A DNA stretch of 64,000 bases from Collinsella aerofaciens (GCF_019131995.1 NZ_JAHONA010000003.1:62001-126000), one strand, 5' to 3'. Positions 1 through 8,489 are shown, counted from the first letter of the stretch. Made by a program: numbers and translations. Notes: generated by a model not told the origin, from the sequence alone.

Positions 1-1
1 C

Positions 2-637
2 ATCGGTCACTTCGTCATTCTGGACAAGGACATCATCGCGCCCAGCAATATCAATCGCCAGGCCATCGCATTTCACAGCACCATCGGCAAGCGCAAGGTC
101 GACGTTATGGAGGCCATGATCAAAGACATCAATCCTGCCGCCACCGTCATCAAGCGTACCGAATACCTGCTAAGCGACAACATCGACGAATTCTTCGCAA
201 GCGTTTTGGAGCAGACAGGCGGCAAGCTCGATTACGTCATCGACGCCATCGACACCATCTCGGCCAAGCTCACCATTGCCAAATATGCTCAGGACCACGA
301 CATTCGTTTGGTTAGCTCCATGGGCGGGGCCAACAAGCTCCATCCCGAGTGTCTCCGCTTTGCCGACATCTTCGATACGGTACGTGACCCTATGAGCCGC
401 ATTATGCGCAAAGAATGTAAGAAGCGCGGAATCAAGAGCCTGCACGTGCTGTTTAGCTGCGAGGAATCGGTTAAGACACAGCCCCGCGACCCTTCCAACA
501 TCCACGAGCGTACCGAGCTCGGAACCGCCAGTTTTATGCCGCCCATCATGGGTCAGATGATTGCCGGCGAGGTTATCCGCCAGATCAGCGGCCGCGGCAC
601 CGAACGTGTACGCTCCGATGGCCAGCGCCTGGACTAG
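2..637 (+). CDS. tcdA: tRNA threonylcarbamoyladenosine dehydratase-like ThiF/E1 protein, 5' truncated
   Basis: This is the C-terminal part of a ThiF/MoeB/HesA-superfamily protein that enters the window already in frame. The first visible residues contain the family's adenylation-site pattern: an acidic strand (LDKD), then SNINRQ, where the Asn and Arg contact ATP, then a lysine in GKRKVD. A later DAIDTISAK segment matches the second conserved Asp of the fold. In TcdA the enzyme uses ATP to cyclise t6A in tRNA to ct6A. The absence of neighbouring thiamine or molybdopterin genes favours TcdA over ThiF or MoeB, but this is inference. The glycine-rich nucleotide loop lies outside the window. A TatD gene follows 14 bases later on the same strand. 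Confidence 0.75.
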   Translation: MGHFVILDKDIIAPSNINRQAIAFHSTIGKRKVDVMEAMIKDINPAATVIKRTEYLLSDNIDEFFASVLEQTGGKLDYVIDAIDTISAKLTIAKYAQDHDIRLVSSMGGANKLHPECLRFADIFDTVRDPMSRIMRKECKKRGIKSLHVLFSCEESVKTQPRDPSNIHERTELGTASFMPPIMGQMIAGEVIRQISGRGTERVRSDGQRLD

Positions 638-651
638 CGGAACGCGCCGAG

Positions 652-1434
652 ATGGAGCCCCGGTTATTTGATGCACACTGCCATCTTGATTTGATGGCAT
701 ACCCGAATGCTGTTGCCGACGAAACTGCGGCTATAGGACTGGGGGTCTTTGATTGCGGGGTCGACCCACGCGACTTCGCGGCAGCAAAAAAGCGTGCCAG
801 CCGCTACCCAAACATTATCGCGGGCGTCGGCCTCCATCCCTGGTGGCTCGCCGACGGCCGCTGCGGTCCTGCCGAAGTCAATCTGCTTTGCGAAGTTGCC
901 GCCCAAGAGCACTACATCGGCGAAGTCGGACTCGACTTTTCCGCGCGCTTTGCTGGAAGTGAGCCGCTACAAATACAGGCACTTAACCGGCTCTGCGATG
1001 CGCTCGTGCAGCATCCTCTTACCGGGCGCGTGATATCAATTCACGCCGTTCGTTCGGCAGGAGCCGTACTGGACGTCCTCGAATCGCATGGACTACTCAT
1101 CCCAAACCCCGACTCCCCCGTTATCATCTTCCACTGGTTTAGCGGTACTTCGGACGAACTCGTCCGCGCGCGTAATGCGGGCTGTTATTTTTCCGTCAAC
1201 GAACGCATGCTCGCGACCAAGCGCGGTCGCGAATACGCACGACAGATTCCACTCGATCGTTTACTGCTCGAAACCGATGCGCCGGCGGAGGCAAACACAG
1301 AAACAAGCGCGCAGTCGCTCATCAGATCGCTCGCAAGGACCTCGATGCGCATTGCCTCACTCAAAAACTGTGACGCAAAGCGCATCGAGTCGGTAGTTTT
1401 AGCAAATGCGCACGCTGTTTTTGACCTTCGCTAA
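652..1434 (+). CDS. TatD-family metal-dependent hydrolase
   Basis: A 260-residue TIM-barrel hydrolase of the TatD family, the usual length. The metal ligands are visible: DAHCHLD at residues 7-13, a GLHPWW segment, IGEVGLDFS carrying the bridging Glu, HAVRSAG, FHWFSG and LLETDAP with the catalytic Asp near the C-terminus. Family members are 3'-5' DNases or RNases or have unknown substrates. The gene follows the tcdA-like gene closely and the two are probably co-transcribed. A 31-base-pair perfect palindrome begins just after the stop codon. The substrate cannot be inferred from sequence alone. Confidence 0.88.
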   Translation: MEPRLFDAHCHLDLMAYPNAVADETAAIGLGVFDCGVDPRDFAAAKKRASRYPNIIAGVGLHPWWLADGRCGPAEVNLLCEVAAQEHYIGEVGLDFSARFAGSEPLQIQALNRLCDALVQHPLTGRVISIHAVRSAGAVLDVLESHGLLIPNPDSPVIIFHWFSGTSDELVRARNAGCYFSVNERMLATKRGREYARQIPLDRLLLETDAPAEANTETSAQSLIRSLARTSMRIASLKNCDAKRIESVVLANAHAVFDLR

Positions 1435-1439
1435 GCTCG

Positions 1440-1514
1440 GTGTGCAAAAAACGCCAAATATGAGTACTGTTACCGGAATGGATACAGTACTCATATTTGG
1501 CGTTTTTTGCACAC
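1440..1514. repeat. 31-bp perfect inverted repeat with 13-base loop
   Basis: Positions 1440-1470 and 1484-1514 are exact reverse complements, separated by 13 bases. With a single-base bulge the stem extends outward by about four more pairs. The arms carry A6 and T6 tracts, so the hairpin could end transcription in both directions between the convergent tatD and frlD genes. It is much longer than an ordinary terminator and looks like a REP/MITE-type element. Confidence 0.85.
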
Positions 1515-1520
1515 GAGGTC

Positions 1521-1548
1521 CCGGGGAGTCGACAATTCGACTCCCCGG
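1521..1548. terminator. 12-bp GC-rich hairpin between convergent genes
   Basis: CCGGGGAGTCGA at 1521-1532 pairs perfectly with 1537-1548 around a four-base loop. There is no strong T run on either side. It lies 10 bases beyond the stop of the minus-strand frlD gene, so it may act as its transcription end together with the longer palindrome beside it. Confidence 0.5.
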
Positions 1549-1558
1549 CACTGCTCAC

Positions 1559-2422
1559 CTATTCGGAAATCGGCGCTCCGTGGCCCCAAGAACCTTCCAT
1601 GCCGCACACGGTCGAGGCAAACCCGGCAGCAAAGTCGAGCGCGCGCTCGATGGCCTCGGCGCCATCCTCACCGCGCTTGGCGGAATCGAGATAGCACATC
1701 AAAAACGAGGTGAGGAACGAGTCGCCCGCCCCCATGGTGTCCTTCATGTCCGTTACCGGTTTAGCCAGCTGGCGGTAATAACGCTCGCCGTCGTAAGCAA
1801 TGCAGCCCTCGGCGCCCGCCGTAGCCGACACAAAACGCGGACCCAGGCCCTTCACCCATGCCAGACGCTCGCGAATCTCGTCCTCACTCGCAGCATCCGC
1901 CGCACTAAAGAAAGCAAAATCGACGTAGGGCGCAATCTGCTCGTAGTACTCGTCGGTGGAGTCGTCCGAAAAGTCAAAAGAGACCGTGACGCCCGCAGCC
2001 TTCAACTTGGGAAGCTCGCGCTCGGTAAAGCAATAGTTGCCCGAATGAACCACATCGAACTGCTTCATGTACGCAAGGTCAAAGCGATTGAGGACATAGC
2101 GCGCATCGCCACGGATACCGCCCTCGTTGGAGCCGAGGAAGACACGGTCACCGTCGACGACGGTCACGCGAGCCGCTCCGTTCTCGCCAATCATCTGCTC
2201 GCACTTGTCAAGCTCGATACCCTCATCCTCGAGGCTTGCAATGACATGCTCGGCAGCGGCATCATTGCCAAAAATTCCCATGTATGCGGAGCGTGCGGCA
2301 CCGCATTTCTTGGCATAAACGGCGAAGTTCACCGCATTGCCGCCAGGATACATGGTGTGGATATGCTCGTAGCGATCGACGACGTTGTCGCCAAATCCGA
2401 GCGCGTTAACGTTAAATGCCAT
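1559..2422 (-). CDS. frlD: fructoselysine 6-kinase-like PfkB sugar kinase
   Basis: A 287-residue PfkB/ribokinase-family kinase. PGGNAVNFAVYAKK near residue 26 is the N-terminal PfkB signature, and DTMGAGDSF near residue 229 carries the anion hole and catalytic Asp. From memory, these segments and the C-terminal GSWGHG resemble E. coli FrlD, which phosphorylates fructoselysine at C6. The assignment rests mainly on context: the next gene upstream is a clear FrlB deglycase, and FrlC is also present. The product acts in the cytosol on the substrate of FrlB. It is the last gene of the operon, 14 bases after frlB. Other PfkB substrates are possible, but the operon makes an Amadori compound most likely. 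Confidence 0.85.
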   Translation of the reverse strand: MAFNVNALGFGDNVVDRYEHIHTMYPGGNAVNFAVYAKKCGAARSAYMGIFGNDAAAEHVIASLEDEGIELDKCEQMIGENGAARVTVVDGDRVFLGSNEGGIRGDARYVLNRFDLAYMKQFDVVHSGNYCFTERELPKLKAAGVTVSFDFSDDSTDEYYEQIAPYVDFAFFSAADAASEDEIRERLAWVKGLGPRFVSATAGAEGCIAYDGERYYRQLAKPVTDMKDTMGAGDSFLTSFLMCYLDSAKRGEDGAEAIERALDFAAGFASTVCGMEGSWGHGAPISE

Positions 2423-2436
2423 GGCCTTTGTCCCTT

Positions 2437-3405
2437 CTAGTACTCGACAACACCCATATAGCGACGGAAATCGGGGTCGTGATCAAACACCTTGCCGCGT
2501 GCAGCACGCAGCTCGCAGTTCATGGCGTAGAACAGCACCGGGTCCAGATAGGCGCGGACGCTCGCCGGCACGGCTTCCATACCGTACTCCTTGGCATCGA
2601 GCACCATCAGCGTATCGGTATGCGTCTTAAGAAACGCCAGGGCGCGCTCGTCCATAGCACGGCACTCGCTGGAGCCCATCTGCAGGAAGTAAAAAACGCC
2701 ATCCTGAGTAGCCTCGAAGGGGCCGTGGAAGTACTCGGCGGAGTGGATGTAGCTGCAGTGCTGCCACTGCATCTCCATAAGAGAGCAGATAGCGAAACCG
2801 TAGGTCTGGCTAAAGTTGGGACCGCTGCCCAGAATATAGAAGAACTCGTGCTCCTGGCAAAGCTTGGCAAAGCGATCGCCCAGCTCGGCATTTACCTTCT
2901 CGCGTGCCGGGGGAAGAATCTTATCCATCTCGGCGATACCGGCATACATATCGGCAAGATCGGCGTAGCCCTCCTGCTGATCGAGCAGCTCTGCCGCAAG
3001 CGACAGCGAAATACCAGCGGGAACCTCGGCCTGCGGCACGCCCTCGCCCCATGGGTAGACCCACGTGGTCCACTTGCCGGAGTCGATCTTGGATCCAGCG
3101 TTGTCGGTCTGGGCGATCACCGTAGCACCGGCAGCAAGGGCAATCTCGCAGCCCTCGACGACCTCCGGGGTGTTGCCGCTGTGGCTGCAAGCGATGACCA
3201 GGGACTTCTCGCCCAGACGACGCGGACGCATGATATCGAACTCGCGAGCCGTATAGATATACGAAGTGAAGGTGGTTGCCTCGCGCTGCAGAAGCTCATG
3301 AGCCGGGATCAAATCGATCATGGAGCCACCGCAAGCAATCCAGTAGACGCTGTCGAACTTGCCCTTCTCGGCAATTGCCTCTTTGATCAGATCGTGTGCG
3401 TTCAT
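2437..3405 (-). CDS. frlB: fructoselysine-6-phosphate deglycase (SIS domain)
   Basis: A 322-residue double-SIS-domain protein. It has the sugar-phosphate-binding segments VYWIACGGS and IACSHSGNTPEV, and a C-terminal DHDPDFRRYMGVVEY that closely resembles the end of E. coli FrlB. FrlB splits fructoselysine 6-phosphate into lysine and glucose 6-phosphate. The start was set at 3405 because AAAGGA lies nine bases upstream. A longer reading from 3438 would lack a good SD. The gene lies between frlC and frlD in a compact operon, and glucose 6-phosphate would feed Pgi, encoded further along the window. A deglycase for a related fructosyl amino acid cannot be excluded. Confidence 0.9.
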   Translation of the reverse strand: MNAHDLIKEAIAEKGKFDSVYWIACGGSMIDLIPAHELLQREATTFTSYIYTAREFDIMRPRRLGEKSLVIACSHSGNTPEVVEGCEIALAAGATVIAQTDNAGSKIDSGKWTTWVYPWGEGVPQAEVPAGISLSLAAELLDQQEGYADLADMYAGIAEMDKILPPAREKVNAELGDRFAKLCQEHEFFYILGSGPNFSQTYGFAICSLMEMQWQHCSYIHSAEYFHGPFEATQDGVFYFLQMGSSECRAMDERALAFLKTHTDTLMVLDAKEYGMEAVPASVRAYLDPVLFYAMNCELRAARGKVFDHDPDFRRYMGVVEY

Positions 3406-3467
3406 ATCCAGTTCCTTTCTTATTTGGCCCGCAATCAATGACGTTGGTTGCGTGGCCGATGGTTGTT

Positions 3468-4319
3468 TTAGTCAATCAGATATTTCTCGAATGCGGCCAT
3501 GTTCTTGGCATCTGCCGCCGCCGGGTCATCGTAGTAACGACCGTCCGTGATTTCCTGGCCCAGCATGCCGTCGAAACCATGGGCGTTGAGCGTGGCGACG
3601 AAGGCGTCCATATCGTGCTTGCCATCGCCCCACACCAGATGGCCATACGGGTCACCGTCGATAAAGTGCATCTCGTGAATTGCCCCATCACCAAAGGCGG
3701 CAAACCAGTCCTCGAGCGTCTCGCCTGCAACGCCCATCGCGGTTGTATCAACCATGGGCTGTAAGTACGGGCTCGCGACCTCGTCAATCATGCGCTTCGC
3801 ATCGGAAACCGTCGTCACAAGGTTGCTCTCCTCGGGACGCAGGCTTTCCATCGTAAGCACCAGACCGTGCTCGCCGGCATACTCCGCCAGAATGGACAAG
3901 TGCTCGCGGCTGCGCTTCCAGGCTTCCTCGCGGTCCTCGTCCCAGTCGCCCCAGCCCGAGTTGATGGACATGCGGTCGCACCCAAGTACCTCGGCAAGCT
4001 CAATGCCGTGCTTAAAGTACGCCAAGCTGCGCTGTTCATGCAGCGGTTTGCGTGCGCAGTACTGCCAAGGATAGACAACATTCTCGGGACACAGAGTACG
4101 ATACCTAAGCCCACGGTCTGCAGCCTTTTTCGCCAGGACCTCAGCTTCAAAGTAGCCCGTGTGGTCGAGCGTCACATGCGGCTCCGCACACCACAGCTCA
4201 ATGGACTCAAAGCCCAAACGCTGCTGCACATCAAGGAAGTAATCGAGCGACCACATGATGTAGTGGATATTCATGCCCGCAATCTGTTCGCGGTGCAGCG
4301 TCGGTTTGGATTCAGACAT
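3468..4319 (-). CDS. frlC: fructoselysine 3-epimerase-like TIM-barrel protein
   Basis: A 283-residue xylose-isomerase-like TIM barrel (AP endonuclease family 2 fold). Likely metal ligands are the Glu in LTMESLRPEE, the Asp in MVDTTAMG, the His in EMHFIDGD and the Glu in LGQEITDG. In E. coli, FrlC interconverts psicoselysine and fructoselysine so that C3 epimers can enter the pathway. The start has a strong GGAGG seven bases upstream and follows the amidohydrolase stop with one base between them. Its place beside frlB and frlD supports FrlC over other sugar epimerases or isomerases of the same fold. Confidence 0.82.
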   Translation of the reverse strand: MSESKPTLHREQIAGMNIHYIMWSLDYFLDVQQRLGFESIELWCAEPHVTLDHTGYFEAEVLAKKAADRGLRYRTLCPENVVYPWQYCARKPLHEQRSLAYFKHGIELAEVLGCDRMSINSGWGDWDEDREEAWKRSREHLSILAEYAGEHGLVLTMESLRPEESNLVTTVSDAKRMIDEVASPYLQPMVDTTAMGVAGETLEDWFAAFGDGAIHEMHFIDGDPYGHLVWGDGKHDMDAFVATLNAHGFDGMLGQEITDGRYYDDPAAADAKNMAAFEKYLID

Positions 4320-4320
4320 C

Positions 4321-5904
4321 TTATGCCTCCTTATTTCGATCGAACACGATTTGTCCGTCCGACATCGTCATATCAACCGCAAGATCGCGTGCGTCGCGAT
4401 AATCGAGGTCGAACACATCCCGATCGAGCACGCAGATATCGGCAAGCTTGCCAACCTCAAGCGTACCCAGCTCGTCTTCGCGCATCAGGTCGTACGCGCC
4501 CCCGGCAGTCCAAGCGCGCAAGAGCTCGACAAGCGTCAGCGCGTTGACCTCATTCACGGGCAGTCCGTCGTCGAAGTATCCGCCGCACGCACTGTAGATT
4601 GACTCGCCCAAACTCGGAATCAACAGCGGTAAATCCGTGCCACAGCACACTGTGCATCCGGAATCTTCCATGCCGCGGCGATTCCAGCTGTGCAAAAGTC
4701 GCGTCTCACCAATTTGTCGACGCATCATCGACAGGCAATCCTCGCGCCGGTCCAGCGTTAGAATCTGCGGATAGACCTCGCAAATTCCACCTAACTTGCC
4801 AAACTCGACAAGATCGGTCGGGTCAGAGTTCTCGAGATCGGTAATCGCATGGCGGCGAAGCATCCGTCCATGCTCGTCTCGAGGCAGCGAGGCATAGAGC
4901 GCCACGGTGCGACGAACGGCGCCATCGCCCTGGCAATGCAAGGAATATCGGAAGCCGTCAGCATCAATTGCACGCAGCTCGTTCTCAATCAGATCCCACT
5001 CTGGCTCCTCGACGACCGTCTTGCCGGCAGCGCCCGCATCGGCCGTGTCCTCATAGGGTTCAATCATCTCGGCAAGCCCCGCCCATACGCCGCGATCGGT
5101 CATACGGTTGAAGCCAGAAAAACGAACGAACGGTCCCCGGAAGCGCTCTCGCGCCTCGCGGGCATATGCCAGATTTGCACCGGCACCCACCGGCTGCGAC
5201 ATCATAGAGACGCGAACCGTCAGCTCACCAGATTCCTCACGGCGAGCCATTTCGTCGGCAAAGCCGTAATAGTCATCAAACGCCATCTCCTTGATGGCGG
5301 TGACGCCGCGCTCGTTAAGCATGTTCATGTAGTCCGAATACCCGGCACGCACCTCGGGCAGCGCGAGGAAATCGCTCATCATGCGCCAGATCTTCTCGGC
5401 ATAGCACGCCTGGGGCGTAAAGCCGTATCGCGCACTAGCGGCAGCATTGAGAACGCAGGTCTCCGCACCCGATGTAAAGCAGACAACGGGGATATCGCCA
5501 AAACAATCGTCAAACACAGCTGCCGTATTTGCGTTCTCGGCATCCGATGCCAACGTTTCGGGTAGGTTGTGGCCAAAAGCCGCCGCGCAATCCGGATGAC
5601 CTTCTTTCCATGCACGCAAGAGCGACACGGCCTCTTTGGCATCGGCGATGCCGGACAGATCAGACCCCAACGTCCGCAGCGCCCAGCCTGTATAGAAGGT
5701 ATGCACATCGATCAGGCCAGGCATGACGGTACGGTCGCCCAGGTCAACTACCTCGTCCGCCTGGGTCAAATACGAAGCCGCCTCACACTTGGTGCCAACA
5801 GCCTCAATTCGATTGCCACGGACCGCTACGAAACCTTCAAACGGCAGGTCCCCCGTACCGGTAAAGACGCTCTTAGACGTCAGGACCGTCAAACGATCAG
5901 ACAT
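4321..5904 (-). CDS. YtcJ-like amidohydrolase in the frl operon, atypical metal motif
   Basis: A 527-residue amidohydrolase-3 (YtcJ-like) protein. The fold is shown by VMPGLIDVH at the first strand, HCQGDGA, RRHAITDLENS and CGTDLPLL with the catalytic Asp, and a C-terminal ADICVLDRD returning to the beta-sandwich. The usual HxH metal pair is HTF here, so the second histidine is missing. The start is placed at 5904 (ATG, AGGTGG upstream) rather than the GTG at 5913. It is not a standard frl gene. Its position between the permease and frlC suggests that it releases or trims glycated amino acids, for example from N-acyl or peptide forms, but that is inference. Confidence 0.75.
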   Translation of the reverse strand: MSDRLTVLTSKSVFTGTGDLPFEGFVAVRGNRIEAVGTKCEAASYLTQADEVVDLGDRTVMPGLIDVHTFYTGWALRTLGSDLSGIADAKEAVSLLRAWKEGHPDCAAAFGHNLPETLASDAENANTAAVFDDCFGDIPVVCFTSGAETCVLNAAASARYGFTPQACYAEKIWRMMSDFLALPEVRAGYSDYMNMLNERGVTAIKEMAFDDYYGFADEMARREESGELTVRVSMMSQPVGAGANLAYAREARERFRGPFVRFSGFNRMTDRGVWAGLAEMIEPYEDTADAGAAGKTVVEEPEWDLIENELRAIDADGFRYSLHCQGDGAVRRTVALYASLPRDEHGRMLRRHAITDLENSDPTDLVEFGKLGGICEVYPQILTLDRREDCLSMMRRQIGETRLLHSWNRRGMEDSGCTVCCGTDLPLLIPSLGESIYSACGGYFDDGLPVNEVNALTLVELLRAWTAGGAYDLMREDELGTLEVGKLADICVLDRDVFDLDYRDARDLAVDMTMSDGQIVFDRNKEA

Positions 5905-5913
5905 CACAACCAC

Positions 5914-7377
5914 CTACGCCGGAAGCATGCCGGAAATGGCAGTAATGACCAAGCCAAACACGACCATGAAGATGAAGAACTTCCAAATGGTCTTCCACCA
6001 TTGGCCAAACGAAATCTTAGCCACGGCAAGGCCGGCGACCGTCATACCCGCCACGGGGCTGATGGTGTTGATGGTCTGGTTGGCAAACTGGAGCGCGGTG
6101 ACGGCCGCCTCGGGATTGAGGCCCATGAGCTCGGTCAGGGGGCCCATAACGGGCATGGTGAGCGCCGCCAGGCCAGAACTCGAGGGAACCAGCAAAGAGA
6201 GCAGGCCAAGGACGACATACATAAACGTGGTGTAGACGGCGGCAGGTGCACCGGCGAGCGCGGTAGCAAGCGCCTGGAGGATGGTGTCGATGATCATGCC
6301 GCCCTCGGCGATGACCAGAATACCGCGAGCGATACCGATAACGACGGCAGCGTACGCAAAGTCGGCGAGACCCTTAACGAACTCCTCTGCGATCGTCTGC
6401 TGGTCAAGGCCGCCCAGGATACCGGCAAGCAAGCCCATGCCAAGGAACACGGCGGAAATCTGATTCATGTACCAGCCCTGGGTAACAAGACCCCAGACGA
6501 TAATGCCCATACCGCAAGCAAAATCGATAAGCACGAGCTTCTGACGGATAGTGAACTCTTCCTCGATGGAGGCATCGGTCACGGAAAACTCAATACGCTT
6601 GAGCTTATCGTCCTCGTACACAATGGACGACTCGGGGTTTTTCTTGACGCGCATGGCGTAGCGCATGGCCCATGCGATACCGACGGCAGTGAAGATGACC
6701 CAAGAAACGGCGCGCAGCCACAGTTGCGGATTACCCTCGATGCCAATGATGCCTTGGGCGATCAAAACATTAAACGGGTCGATGGTCGAAGCACAATATC
6801 CCAGGTTAGGACCAAGGAAGCAGATGATGAATGCCGTCATCGAGTCATAACCGATACCCATCATGATGGGAATGAAGATGGCATAGAACGGCAGGGCTTC
6901 CTCAGACATGCCAAACGTAGTGCCGCAAATGGACAGCAATGTCATCGTGATGGGAATGATGAGGATGTCCTTGTTCTTGAGCTTTTTAATCACACGGCTC
7001 ATGCCGGCATTCAAAGCGTTGGTCTTGGTGATGATCGCGAACGATCCGCCAATCAATAAGACGAACGCAACGACGTCGGCAGCCTCTTGGATACCCTTGG
7101 TGGGCGCTTGCAGAACCGCGAAGATATCCTGGCCCAGATTGATGGTCTCGCCGGTCTCGGAATCGGTGTAGTTCTTATCGACCTGTTCATAGGTTCCAGC
7201 AACGGCGACTTCACGCTCGCCCGCCGCTGTCGAAATTGTCTTGCGCTGATACTGACCAGAGGGAACGATCCAAGTCAGGACCGCAAAGACAACGATCAGC
7301 AAGAACATGATCGTATAGACATGCGGTAATTTGAACTTAAAACGTCTGTTTGTCTTCTTCGCCTTCGTATCTGACAT
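5914..7377 (-). CDS. YfcC-family (DcuC-like) membrane transporter
   Basis: A 487-residue polytopic membrane protein with many hydrophobic segments. It resembles the YfcC family of the DcuC/ion-transporter superfamily: an N-terminal PHVYTIMFLLIVVFAVLTW helix, then WIVPSGQYQR, and later SEEALPFYAIF and LVPSSSGLAALTMPVMGPL. These proteins carry dicarboxylates, amino acids or peptides by secondary transport. The start at 7377 has GGAGG five bases upstream. It is the first gene of the frl-type operon. In E. coli the frl importer is instead FrlA, an APC permease. It is therefore the candidate importer for fructoselysine or a related compound, which the sequence alone cannot prove. Confidence 0.85.
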   Translation of the reverse strand: MSDTKAKKTNRRFKFKLPHVYTIMFLLIVVFAVLTWIVPSGQYQRKTISTAAGEREVAVAGTYEQVDKNYTDSETGETINLGQDIFAVLQAPTKGIQEAADVVAFVLLIGGSFAIITKTNALNAGMSRVIKKLKNKDILIIPITMTLLSICGTTFGMSEEALPFYAIFIPIMMGIGYDSMTAFIICFLGPNLGYCASTIDPFNVLIAQGIIGIEGNPQLWLRAVSWVIFTAVGIAWAMRYAMRVKKNPESSIVYEDDKLKRIEFSVTDASIEEEFTIRQKLVLIDFACGMGIIVWGLVTQGWYMNQISAVFLGMGLLAGILGGLDQQTIAEEFVKGLADFAYAAVVIGIARGILVIAEGGMIIDTILQALATALAGAPAAVYTTFMYVVLGLLSLLVPSSSGLAALTMPVMGPLTELMGLNPEAAVTALQFANQTINTISPVAGMTVAGLAVAKISFGQWWKTIWKFFIFMVVFGLVITAISGMLPA

Positions 7378-7419
7378 AGATACCTCCAAAGAACTCGAGA
7401 CTGCATCGCATCTCGCTTC

Positions 7420-7442
7420 AACGTTTGCACAATGCAAACGTT
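7420..7442. promoter_or_regulatory. 23-bp palindromic operator of the frl operon
   Basis: Ten-base arms AACGTTTGCA and TGCAAACGTT flank a three-base centre, a perfect palindrome. It lies 42 bases before the permease start and just downstream of a possible promoter, a position suited to repression. The GntR/UTRA gene beside it is the obvious candidate protein, though the motif could also fit a LacI-type regulator. Confidence 0.7.
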
Positions 7443-7456
7443 CTATGACGTCCCAT

Positions 7457-7485
7457 AGATTACCAGCAGCTTTTCCCTTCATCAA
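7457..7485 (-). promoter_or_regulatory. possible promoter of the frl operon
   Basis: On the minus strand TTGATG (7485-7480) and TAATCT (7462-7457) are spaced by 17 bases. The -10 is a weak match. The predicted start, near 7450, lies just upstream of the palindrome at 7420-7442. Confidence 0.4.
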
Positions 7486-7545
7486 GATAATTTCAAACTG
7501 ATTGCCGCAACGCGGTTGAACGGTCGCGTTTGCGCCATGAACGGT

Positions 7546-7585
7546 ATGGAAACGCCCGGTGAGATGATCCACCGGGCGTTTCCAT
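7546..7585 (-). terminator. 15-bp hairpin after the GntR gene
   Basis: ATGGAAACGCCCGGT at 7546-7560 pairs perfectly with 7571-7585 around ten bases. It follows the regulator stop codon by ten bases. It lacks a T run, so termination may be partial. Confidence 0.55.
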
Positions 7586-7595
7586 TCGCAATGTC

Positions 7596-8339
7596 CTAGA
7601 TGTCAAAAACGTAGCGAGACCCAACGATCCGCTGACGACCGATGATAAACGGCCGCCGCTGCTCATCGAAAAAGAAGGCTTCCATATAAAACAAGGGTTC
7701 GCCAACGGGAACTGCCAACAGTCGAGCGACCTCGGGCGACGCGCACGCGATCTCGAGCGTGCACGGGTCGGTAAACGCGGGCGTGCGGCCCGTCCGGTTG
7801 CGCACGAACTCAAAAATGGATTGGTTAGATAGAAGTGCCGTTGATAGATAGGCGTTGTCCTCGTAAACATATATGTTGTTCTCGAGCATGACAGGGACGC
7901 CATCGGCAGTGCGCACGCGCTCAACGCAAATCAAGTCAGTTCCAACGGGAACACCAAAGAACTGCGCTTCGGTGGAATCCGCCGGCAGTATCTTTCTCGA
8001 AATGACACACGCCCCCGGTTCCATTCCGTTAACGCGGCATGCGTCCGAAAAACTCTGGACGTCATCCTTCTGGCGAATCTTGCGCTTGAGCTTGGGGGCA
8101 TTGACAAACGTGCCTTTCCCCTGTCGCTTCGTTAGATAGCCCTGCTGGACGAGCTCCTCAATAGCGCGTCGCACGGTAACGCGGCCAACTTTATAGCTCT
8201 CAGCCAATTCGAATTCGTTGGGTATCCGCGCGCCTGCCTTGTAGGCGCCGGAGTTGATTTCGTTTTTAATGATATCAATGACCTGTTGGTACAGCGGTAT
8301 CGCTGCTTTACCGTCAGTTGGCCCTTCAGTCGGTGGCAT
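7596..8339 (-). CDS. GntR/HutC-family regulator with UTRA domain (FrlR-like)
   Basis: A 247-residue GntR-family repressor. Residues about 10-75 form the winged helix: PLYQQVIDIIKNEI, GARIPNEFELAE, VGRVTVRRAIEELVQQGYL and RQGKGTFV. From about residue 95 to the end is a UTRA ligand-binding domain (GVPVGTDLICVERVRTADG, FYMEAFFFDEQRRPF), the domain of HutC-type regulators that sense small metabolites. It lies directly upstream of the frl-type operon on the same strand, separated by a hairpin, so it is probably transcribed on its own. The palindrome at 7420-7442 is a plausible target. The ligand may be fructoselysine 6-phosphate or a related compound, by analogy with FrlR. Confidence 0.85.
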   Translation of the reverse strand: MPPTEGPTDGKAAIPLYQQVIDIIKNEINSGAYKAGARIPNEFELAESYKVGRVTVRRAIEELVQQGYLTKRQGKGTFVNAPKLKRKIRQKDDVQSFSDACRVNGMEPGACVISRKILPADSTEAQFFGVPVGTDLICVERVRTADGVPVMLENNIYVYEDNAYLSTALLSNQSIFEFVRNRTGRTPAFTDPCTLEIACASPEVARLLAVPVGEPLFYMEAFFFDEQRRPFIIGRQRIVGSRYVFDI

Positions 8340-8370
8340 ATACCCTCTCCCAGCACAATTAATTCTAAAA

Positions 8371-8405
8371 CGGGCTTAAGGGCATTCAACAAGCCCTTAA
8401 GCCCG
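8371..8405 (-). terminator. rho-independent terminator of the HAD gene
   Basis: CGGGCTTAAGGGC at 8371-8383 pairs perfectly with 8393-8405 around nine bases. On the minus strand it is followed by TTTTAGAATTAATT. It lies after the HAD gene and ahead of gntR. Confidence 0.8.
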
Positions 8406-8489
8406 CATTAGCTTAAAGTATGCTAGGTGTCGCACCAAAATGTTGGCTATTTACTCATCAGACCCGAAAAACGCGCAACTACCGCGCTC

